NCBI GenBank assembly: GCA_934661765.1
Contig: CAKUJT010000010.1
Coordinates: forward strand, 1-38,429
Direction of reading: 5' to 3'
Source: an uncultured Senegalimassilia sp.
Lineage (GTDB): Bacteria; Actinomycetota; Coriobacteriia; Coriobacteriales; Eggerthellaceae
Length of the DNA stretch: 38,429 nt
Shown: piece after piece, positions 14,382 through 21,762 of the stretch
How the letters are laid out: each line of letters opens with the position of its first letter
Position numbering within the stretch: the stretch's first letter is position 1
Made by a program: the position numbers and the translations under genes
The notes under the pieces: model-generated
Told to the model about the DNA's origin: nothing
Seen by the model: only the letters and a program-made list of their open reading frames with translations
Databases searched by the model: none

Positions 14382-17177
14382 ATGTCCCGTCGCAACATAG
14401 AACTCGTCCTTCTGCTGGTGGCGGCGCCGGTCGTGGCGCTGCTGTTCGTCATGATCGCCATCAACGAGGGCCAGCAGGTCAACGTCGATTCGCTCAGCGT
14501 GCCCATCGGCATCTTCGCCGCCTTCGTGGTGGCCCACCTTGCCGTGTGCAAGCTCGCACCCGGCGCCGACCCGGCCCTGCTGCCCCTGGCGTTCGGCCTA
14601 TCGGGCATCGGCATCGCCTTCATCACGCGCATCGCGCCGTTCACGGACGCGCCCAACATGGCGCAAGGCCAGGTGGTCTGGCTGTTCGTGGGCGTGGCCT
14701 GCATGATCGTGGTGCTGGCGCTGTTCCGGAACCTCGATAAGATCGCCAACTATAAATACACCCTCATGCTCGTGGGCATCCTTTTGCTGCTCTCGCCGAT
14801 GGTCCCCGGCCTTGGCCAGGAGATCTACGGCAGCCGCATCTGGCTGCACATCGGCGGGTTCTCTTTCCAGCCCGGCGAGATCGCCAAGATCGTCATCGTG
14901 CTGTTCATGGCAAGCTATCTGGCCGAGAACCGCGAGCTGCTGTCCGTGTTCACCGTGCGCATGGGCCCGTTCCACCTGCCCGACATCCGATCGCTGCTGC
15001 CGCTTCTGCTCATGTGGGGCGTCGCCATGGTCATCGTGGTGTTCGAGAAGGACCTGGGCAGCGCCATGGTGTTCTTCTTCGTGTTCCTGCTCATGCTCTA
15101 CGTTGCCACGGGAAAGAAGTTCTACCTGGTGGTGGGCCTGGGCCTGATCACCGTGGGCGCACTTGCGGCCTACGCGGCGTTCGGCCATGTGCAGGTGCGC
15201 GTGAACACCTGGCTCGACCCGTTCTCCGACGCACAAAACACCGGATACCAGCTGTGCCAGGCGCTCTACTCCATCGCCGACGGCGACCTGTTCGGCGTGG
15301 GCCTGGGCAACGGCCTTGCGGGCGGCACCGACGCGTTCAACGCCATCCCCGTCGTGGAAAGCGACTTCATCTTCGCCGACATCGCCGAGGAGATCGGCCT
15401 TCTGGGCGCGGCCGGCGTGCTGCTGCTGTTCCTGTGCTTCGCCATCCGAGGCTTCCTGACCGCGGCGCGCGCGAAGTCCGATGTATCCAGCTTCGTGGCC
15501 GTGGGCCTGACGGGCATGATCGTGCTGCAGGCCTTCATCATCGTGGGCGGCGTCACGCGCCTCATCCCGCTGACCGGCCTCACCCTGCCCTTCATCAGCC
15601 AAGGCGGCTCCTCGCTCCTGGGCAGCTTCATCATCGTGGGCTTCCTTCTGCGCGCGGGCGACGAGGCCACGGGCGTGGGCACGGAGATGCTCAACGGCAC
15701 CACCTCCAGCCTGCACTCCAACAGCGTGCTCGGCCGCATCAGCCTGGGCAAGCGCCTGACCAACGGCATGCTGCTGTGCAGCGCGCTGTTCGCCCTGCTG
15801 GTGGCCAACCTCACCATGATCATGGTGGTGCAGGCCGACTCGTACCAGACCATGCCGGGCAACAACCACACGCTCGCCAAGGAAGCGAAGAGCGAGCGCG
15901 GCACCATCTCCACCTACGACGGCATCGTGCTGGCGCGCAGCGCCGTGGACGACGACGGCAGCTACGAGCGAATCTATCCCGCCGGCGACCTGGCCACCCA
16001 CGTGGTGGGCTATGTGTCGCAGCAGTACGGCACCTCGGGCATCGAGGCCTCGTACAACGAGACCTTGAAGGGCCAGGAGAGCTTCGCCAGCTGGACCGAC
16101 GTGCTCAACGACATGGCGGGCGTGGGCACCGCCGGCAACGACGTCACGCTCACCATCAACTCGAAGATCCAGCAGGCTGCGCAAGACGCGCTTGCCGGCA
16201 ACAAGGGCGCAGCGGTGGTCATGGACCCGAAGACCGGAGCCATCCTGGCGCTTGCCAGCGCGCCCACTTATGACGCCGCGGACTTCGAGCAGGTGATCGC
16301 GCAGGCGAACTCCGGCACTGCCGAGACCTCGCTGATCAACCGCGCCACGGGCACGCTGTACGCGCCCGGCTCCACGTTCAAGATGGTCACCTTGGCCACG
16401 GCGCTCGAGGACGATGTGGCAAGCGAGTCCACCACGTTCTCGTCTCCGGGAACCATCACCATCGGCAACGCCACTGTGTCGAACTTCAACAAGACCAGCT
16501 ACGGTACGCAAACGCTCGAGCAGGCCACATGGTGGTCGGCGAACACCGTCTACGGCCAGCTGGGCGTGCAGATGGGCGCCGATAAACTGGTGGAGGGCGC
16601 CGAGCGCTTCGGGTTCAACCAGGACCTGGACTTCCCCATCGTCATGTACACGTCGCTCATGGCCGACCCGAGCGAGATGACCGAATGGGAGACCGCCTGG
16701 GCCGCCGCCGGCGAGCCGGTGAACCCCATGAACCATGAAAGCCCCGCCGGCCCGCAGGCCACCGTGCTGCAGATGGCCATGGTGGGAAGCGCCATCGCCA
16801 ACGACGGCGTGGAGATGAAGCCCTACCTGGTGGACGGCGTGTACAACGCCAACGGCCAGCGCAGCTTCACGGCGCAACCCGAGAAACTGCGCACCTCCAT
16901 CAGCTCCGACACCGCAAAGCGCGTCCGCGATATCCTCAAGGGCGTTGTCAAGCAAGGCACCGGCACCGCCGCGCAGATCAACGGCGTGGAAGTGGCCGGC
17001 AAGACGGGCACGGCCGAGAAGGCCAACAGCAACGACAGCTGGTTCGTGGGCATGGCGCCCGCAGACAACGCCGGCGTGGTGGTTGCCGTGGTCATCGAGG
17101 ACGGCGACGAAGGCGTGGGCACCCAGAAGGCTCATGACATCTTGCAAACAGCTTTGGAAGTTCAGGGGCTTATATAG
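14382..17177 (+). CDS. RodA/FtsW-type SEDS glycosyltransferase fused to PbpA-type class B penicillin-binding protein
   Basis: 931 residues in one unbroken frame; AGAGG lies 9 nt before ATG 14382. Residues 1-~425 are a SEDS polymerase with about 10 helices: ESDFIFADIAEEIG and SQGGSSLLGSF motifs, and D279 in WLDPFSD, the family's catalytic Asp position. A further helix (~463-485, LLCSALFALLVANLTMIM) anchors a PbpA-like extracytoplasmic part. The transpeptidase motifs are all present: S664-TFK, S719-AN and K874-TGT. In other actinobacteria rodA and pbpA are adjacent separate genes at this position, so this is a natural fusion of two partner enzymes: one polymerises glycan from lipid II, the other crosslinks it. 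The linker (~425-460) is short and Ser/Gly-rich. No internal start with a good Shine-Dalgarno was noticed, but processing cannot be excluded. Confidence 0.96.
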   Translation: MSRRNIELVLLLVAAPVVALLFVMIAINEGQQVNVDSLSVPIGIFAAFVVAHLAVCKLAPGADPALLPLAFGLSGIGIAFITRIAPFTDAPNMAQGQVVWLFVGVACMIVVLALFRNLDKIANYKYTLMLVGILLLLSPMVPGLGQEIYGSRIWLHIGGFSFQPGEIAKIVIVLFMASYLAENRELLSVFTVRMGPFHLPDIRSLLPLLLMWGVAMVIVVFEKDLGSAMVFFFVFLLMLYVATGKKFYLVVGLGLITVGALAAYAAFGHVQVRVNTWLDPFSDAQNTGYQLCQALYSIADGDLFGVGLGNGLAGGTDAFNAIPVVESDFIFADIAEEIGLLGAAGVLLLFLCFAIRGFLTAARAKSDVSSFVAVGLTGMIVLQAFIIVGGVTRLIPLTGLTLPFISQGGSSLLGSFIIVGFLLRAGDEATGVGTEMLNGTTSSLHSNSVLGRISLGKRLTNGMLLCSALFALLVANLTMIMVVQADSYQTMPGNNHTLAKEAKSERGTISTYDGIVLARSAVDDDGSYERIYPAGDLATHVVGYVSQQYGTSGIEASYNETLKGQESFASWTDVLNDMAGVGTAGNDVTLTINSKIQQAAQDALAGNKGAAVVMDPKTGAILALASAPTYDAADFEQVIAQANSGTAETSLINRATGTLYAPGSTFKMVTLATALEDDVASESTTFSSPGTITIGNATVSNFNKTSYGTQTLEQATWWSANTVYGQLGVQMGADKLVEGAERFGFNQDLDFPIVMYTSLMADPSEMTEWETAWAAAGEPVNPMNHESPAGPQATVLQMAMVGSAIANDGVEMKPYLVDGVYNANGQRSFTAQPEKLRTSISSDTAKRVRDILKGVVKQGTGTAAQINGVEVAGKTGTAEKANSNDSWFVGMAPADNAGVVVAVVIEDGDEGVGTQKAHDILQTALEVQGLI

Positions 17178-17184
17178 AAAAAGT

Positions 17185-17231
17185 ATGCTGAGCGGGGTAC
17201 TATGGGTTTTACTCAAAATTCCGCCCAGCAT
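17185..17231 (+). promoter_or_regulatory. Hairpin in the rodA/pbpA-pknB intergenic gap
   Basis: ATGCTGaGCGG (17185-17195) and CCGCcCAGCAT (17221-17231) form an 11-bp stem with one mismatch around a 25-base loop. It ends 8 bases before the AAAGGAG Shine-Dalgarno of pknB. There is no T-run. It may tune pknB translation or mRNA stability within the operon. Confidence 0.5.
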
Positions 17232-17252
17232 GTGACCTAAAGGAGTTCAAAC

Positions 17253-19295
17253 GTGACCGGAAACATGATCGGCAGGGTGTTCAACAACCGCTACCAAATC
17301 ACCGAGCGCATCGGCATCGGCGGCATGGCCGAGGTGTACCGCGCACAAGATAACGTCTTGGGTCGTTTGGTGGCAGTGAAGGTCATGCTGCCCCAATATG
17401 CCGCAGATGAAAGCTTCACGCAGCGCTTCAAGCAAGAAGCCGCTAGCGCCGCCAACCTGCAAAGCCCCTACATCGTCAACGTGTACGACTGGGGCCAAGA
17501 CGAGGGCACGTACTACATCGTCATGGAATATGTGCGCGGCTCCGACCTGAAGACCGCCATCAACCAGCGCGGCGCCATCAACCAGCGCAAGGTCGCCGAG
17601 ATCGGCAGCCAGGTGTGCCAGGCGCTCTCCGTCGCCCACGGCCTCGACATCATCCATCGCGACATCAAGCCGCAGAACATCATGGTGCAGCCCGACGGCA
17701 ACGTGAAGGTCATGGACTTCGGCATCGCACGCGCGAAGAACTCCACGAAGGAGCAGACCTCCAGCGTGCTGGGCACCGCCCACTACATCTCCCCCGAGCA
17801 GGCGCAGGGCAAGGAACTCACCGCCGCCAGCGACATCTACTCGCTCGGCATCGTGCTGTACGAGTCCGCCACGGGCAAGCTGCCCTTCGACGGCCCCGAC
17901 GCGGTCAGCGTCGCTATGAAGCAGGTGCAGGACGAGCCCGTGCCGCCGCGCGAGCTCAACCCCGAGATCGACCCCTCCCTTGAGGCCATCATCCTCAAGG
18001 CCATGTCGAAGAACCCCATGGAGCGTTTCGCCACCGCTAAGGACATGCGCTCGGCCCTGAACGACTACCTGGCCGGCCGACCCGTCGCCCTGGGCGCGGG
18101 CTTCACCGGCGCGCAAACGCAGATCATGGGCGGCGTGCCCAACATCGGTCCCATGCCCGACGGCACCGCGGTCATGCCCGCGGTCGGCGGCGGCAACCAG
18201 CACGGCGGCAGCTCGCAAAACCATTCGTATATGTCGGACAACACGGCGCCGAAGAAAAAGGGCAAGAAGGTTGCCGCGGTAGTGGCTGCCGTCGCAGCCG
18301 TGGTCGCGCTTATCGCCATCGCCGCGTTCGCCCTGGGCGGAAACAGCGGTTCCGGCGAGCAGATCGAGGTCCCCGACGTCACCGGCCAGACGCTCGACCA
18401 GGCGAAGTCGGCCATCCAGTCCGCCGGCTTCAAGGTTGGCAACGTCACGCAGTCCTACTCCGACAGCGTCGATTCGGGCAAGGTCATCAGCCAGGACCCC
18501 ACCGCCAAGACCAAGAAGGCGAAGGGCTCCACCATCAACCTGACCGTCTCGCAAGGCTCGCAGGAGATAGAGGTTCCCGACCTGGTCGGCAAAACCGCAG
18601 ATGAAGCTAAGAAACTGCTGCAAGCCAACGGCTTGAAGTACAAGGCCGGCACTGCGGAATACTCCGACAGCGTCGAGAAGGACCGCATCGCGCGCCAGGA
18701 CGTCGCCGCAGGTTCCAAGGTCGCCAAGGACACCGTAGTCACCTACTACCTGTCGCTCGGCTCCGAAGGCACCAGCGTGCCCGACGTCGTCGGCCAGACC
18801 CGCAGCAGCGCCACCGCAACCCTGAACAACGCCGGCTTCTACGTCACCGTCGATCAGCAGTACTCCGACACCGTCGAAGAGGGCCTCGTCATCAGCCAGA
18901 CCCCGTCCAGCGGCAGCAAGCTCAAGGCCGAGGGCACCGTGAACATCGTGGTGTCGAAGGGCAAGGAGAGCAAGGCCGTGAGCGTTCCCAGCGTCGTCGG
19001 CCAGTCCGAGGGCAGCGCCATGACCACGCTGAACAACGCGGGCTTCAAGGTGACCACCGAGTACCAGGCCAGCAGCTCCGTCTCCTCGGGCAACGTCATC
19101 AGCCAGACGCCCACCAGCGGCACCGAGCTCGATCCCGGCAAGACCGTGCACCTGGTCATCAGCACGGGTTCCGGCAGCTCCACCAACGGCGGCTCCGGCG
19201 ACAACAGCTCCACCAACGGAGGCTCCGGCAACAACAGCAGAAACGGCGGCGGCTCCAGCTCCACCACCAACGGAGGCAGCAGCTCCAGCAACTAA
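17253..19295 (+). CDS. pknB: PASTA-domain Ser/Thr protein kinase PknB
   Basis: 680 residues, GTG start with AAAGGAG 7 nt upstream. Kinase domain ~12-275: glycine loop GIGGMAEVY (21-29), K43 in AVKV, HRDIKPQN (H135, D137), DFG (155-157), APE-equivalent SPEQ. A juxtamembrane region with KKKGKK precedes a transmembrane helix (~340-361). Four PASTA repeats follow (~371-642), each starting with a VPDV-like strand; they bind muropeptides or lipid II outside the cell. A Gly/Ser/Asn-rich tail ends the protein. Last gene of the cell-wall signalling operon; only one kinase is encoded, with no pknA. Confidence 0.97.
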   Translation: MTGNMIGRVFNNRYQITERIGIGGMAEVYRAQDNVLGRLVAVKVMLPQYAADESFTQRFKQEAASAANLQSPYIVNVYDWGQDEGTYYIVMEYVRGSDLKTAINQRGAINQRKVAEIGSQVCQALSVAHGLDIIHRDIKPQNIMVQPDGNVKVMDFGIARAKNSTKEQTSSVLGTAHYISPEQAQGKELTAASDIYSLGIVLYESATGKLPFDGPDAVSVAMKQVQDEPVPPRELNPEIDPSLEAIILKAMSKNPMERFATAKDMRSALNDYLAGRPVALGAGFTGAQTQIMGGVPNIGPMPDGTAVMPAVGGGNQHGGSSQNHSYMSDNTAPKKKGKKVAAVVAAVAAVVALIAIAAFALGGNSGSGEQIEVPDVTGQTLDQAKSAIQSAGFKVGNVTQSYSDSVDSGKVISQDPTAKTKKAKGSTINLTVSQGSQEIEVPDLVGKTADEAKKLLQANGLKYKAGTAEYSDSVEKDRIARQDVAAGSKVAKDTVVTYYLSLGSEGTSVPDVVGQTRSSATATLNNAGFYVTVDQQYSDTVEEGLVISQTPSSGSKLKAEGTVNIVVSKGKESKAVSVPSVVGQSEGSAMTTLNNAGFKVTTEYQASSSVSSGNVISQTPTSGTELDPGKTVHLVISTGSGSSTNGGSGDNSSTNGGSGNNSRNGGGSSSTTNGGSSSSN

Positions 19296-19325
19296 AACCA
19301 ACGGCAAGCGTCTCCCGTTTGCCTC

Positions 19326-19361
19326 ATAAAGTAAGGACCCCGCCTGGGGTCCTTACTTTAT
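19326..19361 (+). terminator. Strong terminator of the pknB operon
   Basis: A 16-bp perfect stem (arms 19326-19341 and 19346-19361) with a GCCT tetraloop; the A-rich and T-rich ends make it usable in both directions. It lies 30 bp past the pknB stop. Confidence 0.92.
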
Positions 19362-19435
19362 GCCCGGAATCGATCACATTCGGCTTTCATATTCATAAGG
19401 CGGAGCGAGTCTGACCCAGAGCCGCCGGAGCAAGA

Positions 19436-19460
19436 TGAACAGGGGACGGAGGTGCGTTCA
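19436..19460 (+). repeat. REP-like element, copy 1 (plus orientation)
   Basis: TGAAC, the core AGGGGACGGAGGTG, then CGTTCA: a ~25-27-bp unit with complementary ends. First of four copies in 19436-19819. Confidence 0.85.
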
Positions 19461-19566
19461 TACGGCGGCTATCTTCGACCATAGGCACAGCCGGCAGCAC
19501 CTTGCGCATACCAGCAGTAGCTTACGGAAAGCAGCTACAACGGAGACGCACGCATCCGACCCACGT

Positions 19567-19593
19567 GTGAACAGGGGACGGAGGTGCGTTCAC
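19567..19593 (+). repeat. REP-like element, copy 2 (plus orientation)
   Basis: Same unit as copy 1, with full GTGAAC/GTTCAC terminal complementarity, 131 bp further on. Confidence 0.88.
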
Positions 19594-19624
19594 GACACCG
19601 CGCCGCGTTACCGAAGGGCCAAAC

Positions 19625-19651
19625 GCGAACACACCTCCGTCCCCCGTTCAC
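19625..19651 (-). repeat. REP-like element, copy 3 (minus orientation)
   Basis: Reverse complement of the unit with small changes (GGGGGACGGAGGTG core, TGTTCGC end). Facing copy 2, 31 bp away, it could form a long hairpin with it. Confidence 0.87.
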
Positions 19652-19792
19652 CCATCTGCCCCCACTCACATCCATCAACCGCAACAGTTCATCGGCAACG
19701 CTAGTCGCAGGCACCCCCCTTTTTTTCTCCCCGCCCCACTGGGTTGCGGCGCCCAGCAATGTTCGGCATCGCGCCGCGCCCGCGGGTCTAAC

Positions 19793-19819
19793 GTGAACAC
19801 ACCTCCGTCCCCCGTTCAG
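19793..19819 (-). repeat. REP-like element, copy 4 (minus orientation)
   Basis: Reverse-complement copy close to copy 3 in sequence (GTGAACACACC...CCCCCGTTCA), with one terminal base changed. It completes a plus-plus-minus-minus array. The rest of 19362-19893 holds no supported gene. Confidence 0.87.
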
Positions 19820-19893
19820 TCGCCCTGCCGTGTTTGCTAGCGGCGCTCGGCGACGCTAATCGCAAAAAATTTGATATTGGCCGAAATTAGGTG

Positions 19894-19922
19894 TTGACTC
19901 ATTGCCGATATACGCGCATAAT
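19894..19922 (+). promoter_or_regulatory. Promoter of the tRNA-Arg genes
   Basis: TTGACT (19894-19899), 17 bp, CATAAT (19917-19922): near-consensus housekeeping sigma promoter 20 bp upstream of the first tRNA. Confidence 0.75.
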
Positions 19923-19942
19923 AATCGTTGCTGTTTCGATGT

Positions 19943-20019
19943 GCGCCGTTACCTCAGCTGGATAGAGGGACTGACTACGAATCAGTACGTCGGGGGTTCG
20001 AATCCCTCACGGCGCACCA
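19943..20019 (+). tRNA. tRNA-Arg(ACG), copy 1
   Basis: 77 nt. Acceptor GCGCCGT/ACGGCGC, discriminator A and encoded CCA. D arm CCTC/GAGG, anticodon stem ACTGA/TCAGT with loop CTACGAA (anticodon ACG, normally converted to ICG), T arm with GTTCGAA. Cloverleaf complete. Confidence 0.96.
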
Positions 20020-20043
20020 TTTTTACAGCGCGTTTGACAATGT

Positions 20044-20120
20044 GCGCCGTTACCTCAGCTGGATAGAGGGACTGACTACGAATCAGTACGTCGGGGGTTC
20101 GAATCCCTCACGGCGCACCA
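20044..20120 (+). tRNA. tRNA-Arg(ACG), copy 2
   Basis: Identical to the first copy, 24 bp downstream, also with encoded CCA. The same flanking TGTGCGCC context is repeated, so a recent tandem duplication is likely. No separate promoter was seen; probably co-transcribed. Confidence 0.96.
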
Positions 20121-20134
20121 CTTAGCTTGAAATT

Positions 20135-20173
20135 CCGCAATGGCTCCATCGAGCACATGCGGTTTTTTGTTTT
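20135..20173 (+). terminator. Terminator of the tRNA-Arg pair
   Basis: CCGCA/TGCGG outer stem and GCTC/GAGC inner stem with loop CATC, then TTTTTTGTTTT. It starts 15 bp after the second tRNA. Confidence 0.82.
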
Positions 20174-20293
20174 GTAGGCCAAAGAAAGGAACCCTGTTGA
20201 AGGTTCGAAAACCGAAACCTCACAGTATGTAGCCTTCCTTCGACTCCTCCCTTACGCTGGCAGCCGAAGGAGCAGGCTGCAACGCGCTCTCGT

Positions 20294-20321
20294 TTGACAG
20301 AAGCTTTACGTGTCCATAACG
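20294..20321 (+). promoter_or_regulatory. Possible promoter of the Mg-transport operon
   Basis: Perfect -35 TTGACA (20294-20299), 15-16 bp, then CATAAC/ATAACG near 20315-20321 as a weak -10. It would give a leader of about 80 nt. No known Mg riboswitch pattern was recognised in it. Confidence 0.5.
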
Positions 20322-20406
20322 CCATTGCCGCACGGCAGACGTAGCATTATCCGACACCTGTAAAAGCCCCTGCCGAACGCGAGCATGGACAGTAAGGGAA
20401 TTGATC

Positions 20407-21759
20407 ATGCTCTATCTCTCTCAAATGCTGGGAAAGCCGGTCGTTGACTGCACCGGTGAGAAAATCGGCACCGTATCCGACCTCGCCATCTCCACGGGCG
20501 AGGTGTTTCCGCGTATCACCAGCCTGGCCTTCCAAGGCCCGGGCAAGATCCCGTTCATGATCTCATGGCGCAAGTACGTCGACGAGTTCGACGACGACGG
20601 CCTCACTCTGCAGGTCGAAGCGCACGACATCCGCTTCAGCTACCTGCAGCCCGACGAGGTGCTGCTCGCACGCGACCTCATGAACCGTCAAATCGTCGAC
20701 ACGCAGGGCCTGAAGGTCGTGCGCGTAAACGACCTGAAGCTTTCCGTTTCCGGCTCTCAGCTGCGCCTGCTCGGCGCCGAAGTGGGCATCCGCGGCATCC
20801 TGCGCGGCCTTGCCCCCTGGATCGAGCGCTCGGTGGTCTCCGTCGCCAAAGTCTTCGGCAAAAAGATCGACGAGCAAATCATCGCATGGAACTACATGGA
20901 CCTGCTGGACCGCGACCTTTCCGAAGTGCAGCTGTCCGTCACCCATAAACGCTTGGACGAGCTGCACCCTGCCGACGTCGCGGACATTTTGGAGCAGTTG
21001 GATCCGCAACAACGAGCGAACGTGTTCGAGCACCTTGACGACGCCCAGGCAACCGAGGCGATCTCGGAGATGGAGGACGAATACCAGTCCGACTTCATCG
21101 AAAGTTTGGACAACAAGCAGGCTGCAAGCGTGCTGGGCAACATGGATCCGGACGACGCAGCCGACATCGTGCGCGACCTGTCCTACGAGCGCGCCGAAAC
21201 GCTCCTTCGTCTTATGGGCGTGGAGGACGCAACGGAAATCCGCCGCTTGCTCGGCTACAAAGACGGCACCGCCGGCGGCATGATGACCACGCAGTTCGTA
21301 TCCGTCGCCGACACCGATACCGTCGGGCATGCCATCGAAGTGCTTCGCGAGCTTCCGGAGGACCATCCTTCCGTCCACTTCGTATACGTGCTGGACGAGT
21401 ACGACAAGCTGGTGGGCGTCTGCTCGCTGCGCACCCTGGTGCTCACCGACGACAAAACGCCCATGTCGAAGTGCATGTACGATGATTTGATCACCGCAAC
21501 GCCAGATGAAACCGAAGAGGACGTCTCCGCCGACATCTTCAAGTACGACCTGACCGCCATGCCCGTTGTGGACGAGCACGGCGCCCTGCTGGGCATCGTC
21601 ACCATCGACGACGCCTGGGACGCCATCGAGGACGACGTCAGCAGCGACAAGACGAAGACTTCCGTTTGGAAGTGGGTGGGCATTGCGACCGGCGCCGTGA
21701 TCTTCTTGATTCTCTACACCCTTGTCGTACTGCAAATCGCAGGATTCCATTGGAGGTAA
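20407..21759 (+). CDS. PRC-barrel / MgtE N-domain / tandem CBS protein with C-terminal membrane helix
   Basis: 450 residues from ATG 20407; AAGGGA 8 nt upstream favours it over a TTG at 20401. Order: PRC-barrel (~5-75) with a second PRC-like segment (~83-150), the MgtE intracellular N domain (~185-285, repeats of LHPADVADILEQLDPQ and MDPDDAADIVRDL type), a CBS pair (~290-410) and one transmembrane helix (~425-447). MgtE N and CBS domains sense Mg2+ in true MgtE channels, but this protein lacks the channel helices. The next gene, 3 bp away, is an NRAMP-related transporter; this pair is known from Actinobacteria. It is probably a Mg2+-sensing regulator or partner of that transporter (inference). 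Confidence 0.88.
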   Translation: MLYLSQMLGKPVVDCTGEKIGTVSDLAISTGEVFPRITSLAFQGPGKIPFMISWRKYVDEFDDDGLTLQVEAHDIRFSYLQPDEVLLARDLMNRQIVDTQGLKVVRVNDLKLSVSGSQLRLLGAEVGIRGILRGLAPWIERSVVSVAKVFGKKIDEQIIAWNYMDLLDRDLSEVQLSVTHKRLDELHPADVADILEQLDPQQRANVFEHLDDAQATEAISEMEDEYQSDFIESLDNKQAASVLGNMDPDDAADIVRDLSYERAETLLRLMGVEDATEIRRLLGYKDGTAGGMMTTQFVSVADTDTVGHAIEVLRELPEDHPSVHFVYVLDEYDKLVGVCSLRTLVLTDDKTPMSKCMYDDLITATPDETEEDVSADIFKYDLTAMPVVDEHGALLGIVTIDDAWDAIEDDVSSDKTKTSVWKWVGIATGAVIFLILYTLVVLQIAGFHWR

Positions 21760-21762
21760 GCC

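Noticed and set aside
19943..20120. tRNA-Arg pair as an integration site for a mobile element
   Set aside because: No integrase is nearby. The repeated sequence is a full tRNA gene with promoter and terminator, not a partial att copy.
20174..20406. M-box Mg2+ riboswitch before the Mg operon
   Set aside because: The conserved M-box sequence blocks could not be found.
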